DNA of 64,000 nt from the NCBI GenBank assembly GCA_036873135.1, contig JAPTYO010000015.1:13123683-13187682 (forward strand), given 5' to 3'. Under the pieces are notes generated by a model that was given only the letters and a program-made list of their open reading frames with translations, was not told where the DNA came from and did no database searches. Positions 32,550 through 43,017 of this stretch are shown piece after piece (position 1 is the stretch's first letter; the number at the start of each line of letters is the position of its first letter). The stretch is from Clarkia xantiana subsp. parviflora (Eukaryota; Streptophyta; Magnoliopsida; Myrtales; Onagraceae). A program made the translations under genes and the position numbers.

Positions 32550-33784
32550 CCTGACAAATCCAGCAAGTTGAGAAGGTAATCCTAGTGATGGACGCGCCAG
32601 CTCTCCGCACTACAACCCTTGCAAGGCTGCAACAACAACCTACTCAACATATGCGCGTACACCCGTCGCGTCAATAACTACTATGCAACGAACGTCCCCC
32701 GCTCGGGGGCAATATCGTACTTACGAACATATAAGTGTTTAACTACTACATAGAGAACATCCTCTATACAGGGGCAACTCTATGTCAGTAAGGGCCTCGT
32801 CCCAACAATTGTACGGTCTACATATGCTTACGCACAACTACATGTGCATATATGCATCTATACACCCGCGAGTACCTACACGTGCTCGTGCGCGACTACA
32901 TGCGTCTATACGCAACTACATGGGCTTTCATGCACCTACCTCCGCATACGCGACCTAATACAGATATCAAAGGAGATATGTACATACATACATACACACA
33001 ATGGGGGATATAAAACTCGACTATAGCTACAAGCATCATTATGCTACCAAAATATGTGTATACATATCACAACGACATATCAATCAACCAATGATGACAA
33101 TCAACATGGGAAGTAACACTCCTACTCTATGCATACTAGTGCTAAAACACTTAGCCATTTTCATGCTCTTTTTTCTATGCTAAACTATGCTAGGCATTTT
33201 ATCAAACACTTGGTGGGCATGGATAATCAAGTTCTAATCAAGACAAAGATTAGCCAAATTGATGGGAATAAAGACATCATCATACCTGGAAATGGTCCTA
33301 ATCAACCTCAAAAAGTCGAATCGCCAAAAAATTCTGTGTTGGTGACACCGTCTTGGTCGCCGGAAGCCGTCCGCCGCCGTCCTCCGCCTCAGCCGCCGCT
33401 GCCTGCCGCCGTCGTCGGTCCCGCTGCCGCCACGAGCTGCCAATTCCGGTGGTGAAGGGTGGCCGACCGGTGGTGTGTGGGTATGTGGGTGAGTGGCTTC
33501 GATGCTAAGCTACTTACTCTTCAAGAAAATGGAGGAGACCACTCTAAAATGTGGAGACAAAGTGTGGAGAGGTTTACATACACACTCCCTTATATATAAA
33601 TGTGGGTAATATCCTATCCTCCCAATATTTTTTCTAACTCTTTTGAAACAATTCCCTAACATATACACATGCTCACATACCCGCGCATACATGAGCACAT
33701 CTACTATCCGTACACACGTCCGCATATCCATGTCACGTGTTTATTATTATTATCCTGAAACATATATATTTATAACCATGTCAT

Positions 33785-33860
<76 letters not shown>

Positions 33861-33901
33861 CGTATCTACATGTTTAAATTCATGACATCACACGTCACAC
33901 G
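32550..33901. other. Gypsy-C 3' non-coding region
   Basis: Rich in ACATATA/CTACA words. It includes a GC-rich patch at 33350-33440 (CCGCCGCC and CTGCCGCC repeats) that has a counterpart in Gypsy-E near 58400-58520. Long overlapping open frames in this patch are composition-driven. It contains the (TA)n run and ends at the Gypsy-D insertion point. Confidence 0.6.
33788..33857. repeat. (AT)n microsatellite, 70 bp
   Basis: 35 uninterrupted AT dinucleotides. Confidence 0.98.
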
Positions 33902-34560
33902 TGTTGGGTTACGATCTTCAGAATGGACCAGTATGTACAAGTCTAGAGCATTAAAGTCGAGATCCCCAAAAAAGGCGGACGACTAGTCATGCTCATAATG
34001 TCCAAACCAAGAGAGATGGTCGACACCAAATATTGGGAAGGTCGACATTCAAGGTCACCAAAGACCATCGACCAGTCAATCTCTAAACTCACCCTCTTAA
34101 GGTAAGAGTCGAGTTGACAACGAAGTATTATTGAAGAAACCTTCCTCTTAAGGAAGGACAGGTGGCGACCTGCTTTAACCGCCATAAGGAAACCTTCCTA
34201 GCTAAGGAAAGGTGGGGTGGAGACCTGCTTGTCACCTGCTGACACCGACTCTGGACAGAAATCCTCCAAAGAGGGTAGCCGCCATTTAAAGTCCGTACAT
34301 TTCCCCTATAAATAGGGAAACACTTTCGTCATTTATTAACTTGACTTCTAAAAATACTCTCATATATTCCATTAATGACTTAAGCTTCAGAGTGGAATCA
34401 TGGGCCATCCCCACCTCTTTTCAGGTCCTCACCTTTCACAAAGCACCTAAAGGAAACTAAGTCACCCCGTGGTCGACACAGACACCTAAAGGAAGCAACC
34501 CCAGGCGAGATCTCGAATTCCATTACCAGAAGTTCAAGCCACGTCATTTTGATCCCAACA
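33902..34560 (+). repeat. Gypsy-D 5' LTR
   Basis: 659 bp; TATAAATA at 34317-34324 within CCCCTATAAATAGGG. It contains two related AAGGAAACCTTCCT-type blocks near 34130-34210. Matches 40238-40907. Confidence 0.95.
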
Positions 34561-34561
34561 T

Positions 34562-34580
34562 TTGGCGCCGTCTGTGGGAA
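34562..34580 (+). other. Primer-binding site of Gypsy-D
   Basis: TTGGCGCCGTCTGTGGGAA one base after the LTR. This is the TGGCGCC-type primer site common in plant Gypsy elements; the tRNA species is not assigned. Confidence 0.8.
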
Positions 34581-34597
34581 CCGGTGATCAAAAAGTC

Positions 34598-35756
34598 ATG
34601 GCTCCCAACAAGAATACAAAGAAAACGACAGTATTGGTGGAAGAGGTGGCCAAATCTCAGACAGATCCCACCACTTCAAGGCCAACAAATGAGGAAGACC
34701 CTCCTCCAAACAATGGTATTTACCAAGAAGAAGAAACTCCTCACCCTGATCCACCTCCTGATACAGTGGATCCAGAAGTGGGAGTAGGGGCGACACCTAC
34801 TGTTGTTCCCCAAGATGTAATGGCTGCGTTCTTGGCCTTTTGGAACCAAACTCAAGCAGGGGCTATCCTGGGCAACAAAGAGCCATCTCGAGAAGTCTCC
34901 CGGAAGGAGGATGAGGCATCTAGCGAGAAGATCGACGAGATCAACCTCCCGGAGAATGATGTCCACAAGACTTCCAAGTCTGACAAAGCTACCAAAGAGC
35001 ATGTCTTATTCACCATACGACAGGTAGAAGAATTTCTTGAAAAGAATAGAAGGGGGTAAGCGATATGCTAACTGTTCGAGATCATACTTCTCACCCCTTC
35101 TCCAAAAGACTCTTCATCACTCGAGTTCCCCCGCAAGTCTTCGCGAGGAACATCGACGACTATACAGGCGAAAGAGACCCTGTCCGCCACATCAACACTC
35201 ATAACTATTCCCTTTTAGGAAGAGGGGCAACGCCGGATCATTATGCGGCTCTCTTCCCGACAACTCCAAAGAGGAAGCCTCTACATGGTTCTATGGCCTC
35301 CCTGATAGTTCCATAGATTCATGGAAAGAGTTAAATATTATGTTCATCGAGTGGCATATTGGCCAGAGGCAACGCCTCAAGAGCATGGACTTTCTAGATA
35401 AAATGGAACAAGGTCCCGACGAGACCTTGGCCAGTTATTATACCAGATTTCAAAAAATACTCCAACAATTGAGTGAGGAGGCCACCGATGGCGAGCTGAT
35501 ACGGACTTTCTGGAGATTTCTGAGCAGTCGAAGTCATGCTCTAAAAGATAGCATGGTGACGAAACCCATGAGAAAGATTGACGCTCTCGCCGTTGGAGTC
35601 AAGATGTATATCGACTTGGAAAGGTCACACGAGAAGTCACCTGCAGAGATCAAGAAACAAGTTGTTCCCACCAAAACAGAGGAGGCATCTGCTTCTCGAC
35701 CTACAAAAAGAGAAGAAAGAAGAGGCGGGAACTTCCAACAAGGACACCGCCATTAA
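34598..35756 (+). pseudogene. Gypsy-D gag
   Basis: ATG at 34598 opens MAPNKNTKKTTVLVEEVAKS, a Pro/Glu-rich N-terminus, to a TAA at 35057-35059. A second frame from 35065 has the conserved DHTSHPFSKRL, DDYTGERDPVRHINTH and LLGRGATPDHY of Tat-type gag. A third from about 35290 has TWFYGLP (in shifted frame), IGQRQRLKSMDFL, ETLASYYTRFQKILQQLSEE and MYIDLERS. Frame changes near 35060 and 35260-35290 and a stop at 35754-35756 break the gene. The gag core (Retrotrans_gag type) is otherwise well preserved. Confidence 0.9.
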
Positions 35757-36695
35757 TCCCCATCCAGCAAGGTATACTCCCTTCACACACAACATCTCAG
35801 TAGTACTCCAAGAAATAGAGAAACTCTATTAGATGACCCTCCTCCAGTAAGGAAGAATGTGATGGGTCACCAGATAAACGACTATTTTCGATACCATCGC
35901 ACCCAGGGGCATGAAATGAATGGATGCACTATTCTAAGGCAAGATATTGAAGCTCTTATTCAAAGAGGAAAGTTGCTAAAATTCGTAGAGAAATCGACTA
36001 GCACCCCCAAAAAACGGAATAGAAGCCCTCGAGAAGGTTCTCGCTCGCCACCTCATAATCACACCATCCCTATCCAAAGAGGAGTAGTGAATGTCATTGC
36101 GGGAGGATTTGCATCCGGTGGCGAGACAGATTCGGCTCGAGAGGTGTATGCTGCCCAGATATCTACGGCAGCCATAATGGGAAAAAGACCCCGAGATCCT
36201 GACTCAGAAACTATCAGTTTCACGACAGACGATCTTTTAATGATAGATCAACCTCATCATGATGCCCTAGTGATCACCCTCATCATATCAGCCTATGAAG
36301 TCAAAAGGGTCCTTATCGACAGTGGAAGCTCAACTGATATTGTTTTTTACGAAGCCTTCTTACAATTGGGTTTCACCAAAGTTTTTTTGAAGAGAGTCAA
36401 CTTCCCCCTGAAAGGATTCAAAGGGGAAACCGTCTACCCTATGGGCGCCATTCGTTTACCAATAATCTTAGGAGAAGAGGATAAAACATTAATGATCGAC
36501 GTGCTGTTCGTAGTTTTCGACGCCTCTTCCGCCTACAACGCCATCATTAGAAGAACCACCCTCAACCCGCACCAAATTATCCCTTCGACTTCCCATCAAA
36601 TCATGAGATTTCCGACACCTCGGGGGATAGGAGAGGTTAGGGGTGACCAGACCATGACACGCCATTGCTATTACACGACGACACGACGCCCATAG
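35757..36695 (+). pseudogene. Gypsy-D zinc-finger-like segment and aspartic protease
   Basis: Same frame as the end of gag after one stop. The CCHC-like motif has lost its first Cys: YFRYHRTQGHEMNGC instead of YC.YH...GH....C. Next are RGVVNVIAGG and the aspartic protease active site VLIDSGSSTDIVFYEAFLQLG (Asp-Ser-Gly) at about 36310-36370. The flap-side motif YNAIIRRTTLN is altered from the usual YN.ILGR..LN: the Gly is lost to Arg. The frame ends at 36695 without joining any reverse transcriptase. Its role would be Gag processing. Confidence 0.9.
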
Positions 36696-36842
36696 AGGTC
36701 ATAAAATTTCTAAGGATTACTCTTTTATATTTATGACTAATATCTGGAAGTTTCTTATTGATGTAGTATTCAGGAAATAGTGAATGAATATAGCCCTTTG
36801 AGGCTCCTTTTTCCTAAAGAATTACTATCGATAAAATATAGA

Positions 36843-37985
36843 AGAATGGCGTCTACAAATCGATTGTCGACATTATGTGCCCAAGATGGCAATAAAGCCT
36901 AGGCGCGTCGACAACTCGATAGAAGAATCAAGCCCATAAATCGATTGTCGACATTATGTGCCCAATATGGCAATAAATCCTAGGCGCGTCGACAACTCGA
37001 TAGAAGAATGACATCTAAAAATCGATTGTCAACATTATGTGCCCAAGATGGCAATAAAGCCTAGGCGGGTCAACAACTCTATAGAAGAATCAAGACCATA
37101 AATCGATTGTCGACATTATGTGCCCAAGATGGCAATAAAGCCTAGACGCGTCGAAAACTGGATAGAAGAATGGCATTTACAAATCGATTGTCGACATTAT
37201 GTGCCCAATATGGAAATAAAGCCTAGGCGCGTCGACAACTCGATAGAAGAATCAAGCCCATAAATCGATTATCGACATTATGTGCCCAAGATGGCAATAA
37301 AGCCTAGGCGCGTCGACAACTCGATAGAAGAATGGCATTTACAAATCATTTTCGACATTATGTACCCTAGATGGAAATAATACCTAGGCGCGTCGACAAC
37401 TCGATAGAAGAATCAAGCCCATACATCGATTGTCGACATTATGTGCCCAAGATGGCAATAAATCCTAGGCGCGTCGACAACTCGATAGAAGAATCAAGCC
37501 CATAAATCGATTGTCGATATTATGTGCCCAAGATGGCAATAAGCCTAGGCGCGTCCACAACTCGATAGAAGAATGGCATCTACCAATCGATTGTCGACAT
37601 TATGTACCAAATATGGCAATAAAGCCTAGGCGCGTCGAAAACTCGATAGAAGAATCAAGCCCATAAATCGATTGTCGACATTATGTGCCCAAGATGGCAA
37701 TAAAGCCTAGGCGCATCAACAACTCGATAGAAGAATCAAGCTTACAAATAGATTGTCATTATGTGCCCAAGATGGCAATAAAGCCTAGGCGCGTCTACAA
37801 CTCGATAGAAGAATCAAGCCTACAAATCGATTGTCGACATTATGTACCCAAGATGGCAATAAAGCCTAGGCGCGTCAACAGAAGAATGGCGTCTATAAAT
37901 CGATTGTCGACATTATGTGCCCAAGATGGCAATAAAGCCTAGGCGCGTCGACAAATTAATAGAAGAACGATGCCTGTAAATCGGC
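36843..37985. repeat. Tandem array of about 14 units, about 81 bp, with two alternating unit types
   Basis: The landmark CATTATGTGCCCAAGATGG recurs at about 36870, 36951, 37033, 37114, 37195, 37276, 37356, 37437, 37518, 37598, 37679, 37756, 37838 and 37910. Type A units start GAATGGC(G/A)T(C/T)TAC and type B units GAATCAAGCCCATA. The first eight units alternate A-B strictly (dimer of about 162 bp); the last six run B-A-B-B-B-A. Each unit contains ATCGATTGTCGAC and GTCGACAACTCGAT, which are near-perfect inverted repeats. A decayed unit is visible near 38080. The array sits between protease and the antisense ORF. Confidence 0.95.
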
Positions 37986-38576
37986 AAGTCGCCCAAGGCA
38001 ACATATCCGTAATGGCGATAAAGTCTCAAATGTCTTGACAACTCGACAAGTGGCTCGAACACCAACACCTCAAACGTCATCACCATGTGCCCAAGATAGC
38101 GATAAAAGATTAGGTACGTTGACAATTTCAAAAGGATGGTATTCACAAGCTTAATTAATGACACAACGTACCCTGAGAGGTTAGAGTGTCAAAAACGAAA
38201 TTCATTCCTTGGAAATCGTCGACTATAAAATTAATCAGTCATATCGTTAGTTATAAGAAAGGCGTCTCCTTGATTATTAAAATCAACACAATAAACCTAT
38301 AAAAAGCGATAAAGCTTAGGTTATGAATAAGTTGATAAAAAAAAAAGACCGAGATAGCAATAAAACTTAAGAAAAAAGCGCAAAATACCTTTTATAAAGG
38401 AGGAAGGCGAATTACAAGACTAAAAAGAGAAAAATACAAATGTATTATAATTATCTAAGAAAGCTTGGCAGGATCTTTGCTCTTCTCTGAGGGAATATCA
38501 AGGTATTGTTGAAGAAGAGGAACTCGAGAGAAGGGAAAGTCAGGCCGATAAGCTTTCAGATTCCTCACAATCTCCT
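37986..38576. other. Gypsy-D spacer after the tandem array
   Basis: Contains one decayed array unit (about 38030-38115) and A-rich sequence. No gene is recognised. Confidence 0.5.
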
Positions 38577-39786
38577 TTAAGAGATAAAGAGAAAATCAGA
38601 AGCAGCCACAGTAGTGTCGGCCTCAAAAGCAGGACTCGCCTTATAGTCATCAATGGTTTTAATAGCAGCGGCCTTTAAGCTTTCTACTTCCATCATCAAA
38701 GTCTCGAATTTCCTCTGAAGAATAGTTCCTTCGACTAAGAGAGTTTTATTCTCCTTACTCATCTTCTCTGACAAGGCACGGAATTACTCAACTAAAGAAG
38801 CAAAAGCCTTAAGAGCCTCAGCACGCTTCAAAAAATCTCGTTTCAGTCTGGCAGAAACCTCAAGCATTCGGGCGACATCTCCCTTCAACTTAGCATTTTC
38901 CTCTTGGAGACGTTGAATCTCTTCCACATCACCCTTGGAAGATAAAACTTGAAGTTCTTCTCGAGTCAACCTCAGTTCAATTAGAAGATCGAGCATCAAT
39001 TGGGAAAATTGAAGAGAATCCCGAGAAGCCTACAAAAGAAAAAGAGGAAAATGACTTAAAAGGGGAGGGAAAAGTATGAAGGTTGACAAAGGGGAAAAAG
39101 GCACATACTTCCACTTGATTTAAAAGAAGCAGACTCACAGCTCTATCTACATCATCTGCTCCTGTCTCCAGGCGAGGACGGTCACAAGGTGGGATTGAGG
39201 CATTCAATAAATGAAGCGCCAAGTCAGGATCAGCAATGGAATGTCCCTCTTTAAGAGGGTATCCCCCCATACGACTCAAAGGATCCCAACCTTTTAAGTA
39301 TTCGACAGGGGCATTCCGTAACATATCCCAATTAAAGGGCGGTCCTTTGTAATCCAAAGGAACATTTGAAGAAATCTTGGGAGGAGACACTGGAATCGAT
39401 GAAGACGAGGAGGAATCTTCACATCTTTTTCTCTTCAACCAAGAGCTGGAAAAAAAGAGGTTCCCACTTCGGGTAGGATAACGATGAGTTGGAAGCTCGA
39501 CCTTGCCTTTGCCTCGTGAAGACTCCACAGGAAATTCTTCAACAGGAGGAATGGCTTCAACATCAATAGGGGTATCGATAGACGCCCCATCTCCATCCTC
39601 CTTTGCATGAGAGGCATCGCCATCCTTCTTGACGTGAGAAGGAGAAGACTCCATTGTAGCTCGGCGATGGTTCCGAAGAAGCATCTAGATAAAAGCTAGA
39701 AAAAAGAAGAAATTCATTACAAGAGTCACCAAAAGCTAGGATGCGAGAAATAAGCTCGGAATACCTGAATGAGGACTAGTCGCCAT
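38577..39786 (-). pseudogene. Gypsy-D antisense ORF (spliced; coiled-coil protein)
   Basis: Encoded on the strand opposite to gag. The main exon, 39684-39109, encodes acidic and Ser-rich sequence, then PFNWDMLRNAPVEYLKGWDP and a segment ending LLLLNQVE. A GTATGT donor (39108-39103) and TTTTGTAG acceptor (ending 39030) define an intron of 79 nt. Exon 39029-38577 encodes a coiled coil (LTREELQVL, EEIQRLQEENAKLKGDVARM and FETLMMEVESLK), interrupted by one TAA at 38784-38786. Upstream, ATGGCGACTAGTCC at 39786 ends in CATTCAG|GTATTC and could be a short first exon, but its phase does not match the main frame. The C-terminal half parallels Gypsy-E (55882-55111). The function is unknown. Confidence 0.8.
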
Positions 39787-39890
39787 GCTTCTTTAACCAA
39801 CGAAAAATGAAGCGAAGACTTTAGAAAGCAAAGATACACAGAGAATATAAGCTACTAGGAAAGATAAGAATGGCTGCGGTAAAACCTCAG

Positions 39891-39898
39891 TATTTATA
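39891..39898 (-). promoter_or_regulatory. Candidate TATA box of the Gypsy-D antisense ORF
   Basis: On the minus strand TATAAATA lies about 105 bp upstream of the ATG at 39786 and about 207 bp upstream of the main exon. It is internal to the element and not part of the LTR, so the antisense ORF could have its own promoter. Confidence 0.5.
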
Positions 39899-40237
39899 CT
39901 AAGGGAAAACTAAAGATTATCTTATCAAGGAAGTTACCTATGGAGACCTCTCATTGGTGTAGTAAAGGCATTCATTATTATTGAGAATCCCGAGAAGACT
40001 GCTGAACTTCTCAAAAACTCTCCAACGGTCAAAAAATAAAAAATAAAACAGATCACCAACTCTATTGAAGAGATCCTAATCTCGCTCGAGGATCTAAACC
40101 TCGACTCAAAACACCGATAAAGTCTAAAGACGACAAATCAACCAGAGATATTGCCCGACAAAGGGAACTACTAGATCAATACTCGACTTAAGACCTCTTC
40201 TTCATGAGAAGTCGACGACTCAAGTCTCGGGGACAAG
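39899..40237. other. Gypsy-D sequence before the 3' LTR
   Basis: No gene. Ends with TCTCGGGGACAAG directly before the LTR, the candidate polypurine tract. Confidence 0.6.
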
Positions 40238-40907
40238 TGTTGGGTTACGATCTTCAGAATGGACCAGTATGTACAAGTCGAGAGAATAAAATTCGAGATC
40301 CCCAAATAAGGTCGACGACTAGTCATGCTCAGAATGTCCAAACCAAGAGAGATGGTCGACACCAAATATTGGGAAGGTCGACAATCAAGGTCACCAAACA
40401 CCAGAGACCAGTTAATCTCTAAACTCACCCTCTTAAGGTAAGAGTCGAGTTGACAGCCAAGTATTATTGAAGAAACCTTCCTCTTAGGGAAAGGACAGGT
40501 GGCGACATGCTTTAACCGCCATAAGGAAACCTTCCTAGCTAAGGAAATGTGAGGTGGCGACCTGCTTGTCACCTGCTGACACCGACTCTGGACAGAAACG
40601 CTCCCAAGAGGGTAGCCGCCATTTAAAGTCGGTACATTTCCCCTATAAATAGGGAAAAACTTTCGTTATTTATTAACTTACATTTCAGAGACTTCTAAAA
40701 GTACTCTCATATATTCCATTACTGACATAAGCTTCGGAGTGGAATCAGGGGCCATCCCCACCCCTTTTCAGGTCCTCGCCTTTCACAAAGCACCTAAAGG
40801 AAACTAAATCACTTCGAGGTCGACACAGACACCTAAAGGAATCAACCCCAGGCGAGATCTCGAAGTCCATTACCATAAGTTCAAGCCACGTCATTTTGAT
40901 CCCAACA
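40238..40907 (+). repeat. Gypsy-D 3' LTR
   Basis: 670 bp; TATAAATA at 40644-40651; ends GATCCCAACA. A close copy of 33902-34560 with an extra short segment near 40677-40693. Confidence 0.95.
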
Positions 40908-41204
40908 GCGCGTTTGCTCAAATACGCGCGCATACCATATTTGCACACATGTTAGTGTTTATACCCATGTTGCATACATAGATTGTTATATATGTACATG
41001 CTCCATACTTATACTCGATACAATAACCATGTAAGCAGTTATAGTAGCTCTTATTGAACAAAAGACGGGATACGCGACGTCGAGGCCCACACGCCAACGG
41101 ACAGTAAGTCCACATCGAGGTAGCACCCGAGCTTAAATCAAATGTATACTCTATCGAAAATAGAGTCAAGCAAGGGCCACGCCACTACTTGACTCGAGGG
41201 CAAA

Positions 41205-41815
41205 TGATGGGTATACGTCCGATTCGGGTTCGTTTTATATATTCAGACTATGTTTACAGGAAAAACCCACCAACGGTCTCGAATTATTTACCCGCGAACG
41301 GTTCGGAACGTGTGCGTACGCGTTCCGGACCGAAGACTCGTCCGGATTGTCACCACAATCCGGACCACACCGAATTGTCGCAATACCCCGGTGTGGTCCG
41401 GATTGTTCCTCCCGGTGCCGTGCAAACCTCTACGTATACATGACACGAGCGGACCTTTCTGATGTCGACTTTACCCCTGTCCAAGCCCGGTTCATATTTT
41501 ACATTAAACCGGCGTCGGATCGTTCAAAATCGGGTTCGGTTCAAGGTGCCCTATTTAAGGGAACCTACCCAACCATTTCATAATTAAGTTGACAAAGGAA
41601 GCTCCGACCTCTCTCTAGCTTTCTCTCTAGATTTCTAATTTAAGCATCAAAGAGGGTTCATCGCACTCCACCCAACTCTACGTGGTGTGCGATATTACCC
41701 TTTGTGCAGGTATCTGGAGGTGCGCGCATACGGACACGCGTGACGGCCCGGCATACCGACAACCCGCACGACATTCATACCAGGACCCGACACCCATCGA
41801 GTCCGGGTCCCAACC
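41205..41815 (+). repeat. Gypsy-C 3' LTR
   Basis: Begins TGATGGGTATACGTCCGATT after GAGGGCAAA; related to the Gypsy-E LTR (TGATGGATATATG). Shared blocks include TTCGGGTTCGT and TCTCTCTAGCTTT.TCTCTAGAT. The right end is approximate because no partner LTR is present in the window. Confidence 0.75.
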
Positions 41816-41848
41816 ATACCTAATGCATGTGTGTGTATATATAATATA

Positions 41849-42820
41849 GGGTTAATAACCAAATTGCTACCTGAACTTTGGCCCGTTTACAAATCGCTAC
41901 CTCAACTTTTGATTTTGAAAATTAGCTACCTTAACTTTGAAATTCACATCAAATCGCTACCTCGGTCAATTTTTTGTCAATTTAGACAGAATTGAACCAC
42001 ATGGGTTTTTTTCAAATATTTTTCTTCCAAAAATGCCCTTGTCTTTATTCCTTGCCACCTTGCGTGAACATACTTCACCATCTTCTCTCCATTATCATCT
42101 TTGCTTTATTATTTTCTTCTATGTCGTATATATATCTTCAATTCCAAGATTTCAGACAAACTTCTATATTACTAATTAACAATTCCACCATAAAAAAAAG
42201 TTAACTTCGCCGCTCTACTTGCTCTGTTCACCTGAAAATTATGTATGGAATTTGCAAATGTCATATATATCCTAATGAAAATATAACAGAATTCAAACTG
42301 TTTTGATGTTAGTTCCAAGTATACCGGACATAGATACAAATTTAAAGTTGTCTCTTTCAAGTGTTTCAACTTCTATTTTATCTCTTATTATTATCTTATC
42401 TTTTATCTTTTTGTGCAAATGCTGAAAATGCTAGTAGGTGGAGTGAATTTTGGAGAAATTGATCTGCAGCTTGTTTTGATGGAGAAATTGTTAATTAGTA
42501 ATGTAGAAGTTTGTCTGAACTTTTGGAATTGAAGATATACATACGACATAGAATAAAATAATAAAGCAATGATGATAACAGAGAGAATATGGTGGAGTAT
42601 GTTCACGCAATGAGACAAGGAAGAGAGACGAGAGCATTTTTAGAAGAAAATTTTGAAAAAAAATACATGTGGTTCAATTCTGTCTAAATTGACAAAAAAT
42701 TAACTGAGGTAGCGATTTGACCTGAATTTCAAAATTGAAGTAGCTAATTTTCAAAATTAAAAGTTGAGGTAGCGATTTGTAAGATGGTCAAAGTTCAGGT
42801 AGCAATTTGGTTATTAACCC
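41849..42820. mobile_element. Non-autonomous Mutator-like foldback element
   Basis: 972 bp with terminal inverted repeats of about 340 bp, starting GGGTTAATAACCAAATTGC and flanked by the perfect 9-bp duplication TATAATATA (41840-41848 and 42821-42829). A 9-bp TSD plus long TIRs is the Mutator-superfamily signature. The termini carry repeated GCTACCT.AACTTT words. The central about 290 bp encode nothing recognisable, so it depended on an external transposase. Confidence 0.85.
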
Positions 42821-42829
42821 TATAATATA

Positions 42830-43010
42830 TGAGAAATTCTTATATACTGCTGTCCCAACTGGTGGCAATTAGGTAGTGGCACTCTACCCAATCATTTTCT
42901 GCCATGTGTCCAATGAAGTGCTACTCTTTACCAAATATTGAAATATGATTGGATGGAGTGCCACCACCTAATTGCCACTTGTTGGCACAGCTGTATAGAA
43001 GAATTTCTCA
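42830..43010. mobile_element. Palindromic MITE
   Basis: 181 bp; arms start TGAGAAATTCTT(A/C)TATAC and pair over about 70 bp, including GGCAATTAGGT and GGCACTC. The flanks TAATATA (42823-42829 and 43011-43017) form a 7-bp duplication. The left copy lies inside the right TSD of the Mutator-like element. The superfamily is not assigned. Confidence 0.8.
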
Positions 43011-43017
43011 TAATATA

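Larger units (their letters stand above)
33902..40907 (+). mobile_element. Gypsy-D: complete gag-protease-only Gypsy element with antisense ORF
   Basis: 7006 bp. LTRs 33902-34560 and 40238-40907 begin TGTTGGGTTACGATC and end GATCCCAACA. The primer site TTGGCGCCGTCTGTGGGAA at 34562-34580 is of the plant Gypsy TGGCGCC type. Order: gag, protease, 14-copy tandem array, antisense ORF, 3' LTR. No reverse transcriptase, RNase H or integrase is present, so mobility needed a helper. Internal tandem repeats and additional ORFs at this position are known for the Tat lineage of Ty3/Gypsy, which is the likely affiliation. No perfect TSD is seen (ACACG left, GCGCG right). Confidence 0.9.
31891..41815 (+). 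mobile_element. Gypsy-C: 5'-truncated Gypsy element split by Gypsy-D
   Basis: Only the 3' part remains. It comprises an antisense ORF remnant (32549-31895), a 3' non-coding region (32550-33901, resuming 40908-41204) and a 3' LTR at 41205 to about 41815. The layout and sequence parallel Gypsy-E (57344-59820): both share GGGCCTCGTCCCAACA in the 3' region, a TTGACTC(A/G).GGG purine-rich tract and an LTR starting TGATGG(A/G)TAT(A/A). No gag or protease of this copy is present in the window. Confidence 0.8.

Noticed and set aside
33234..33455. GC-rich Arg/Pro/Ala frames near 33.4 kb as a host exon
   Set aside because: They derive from GCC/CCG repeats, lie in the Gypsy-C 3' region and have a related non-coding patch in Gypsy-E.
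33643..33885. Plus-strand open frame crossing the (AT)n run
   Set aside because: Most of it is an alternating Tyr-Ile translation of the microsatellite; no gene features.
36843..37985. Resemblance of the regular 81-bp array to a CRISPR array
   Set aside because: The whole unit is repeated, with no unique spacers, in a plant LTR retrotransposon and with no cas genes. It is an ordinary tandem repeat.
38577..39684. Antisense coiled-coil ORF as an independent host gene
   Set aside because: It lies wholly within the LTR boundaries of Gypsy-D and has counterparts at the same place in other Gypsy copies.
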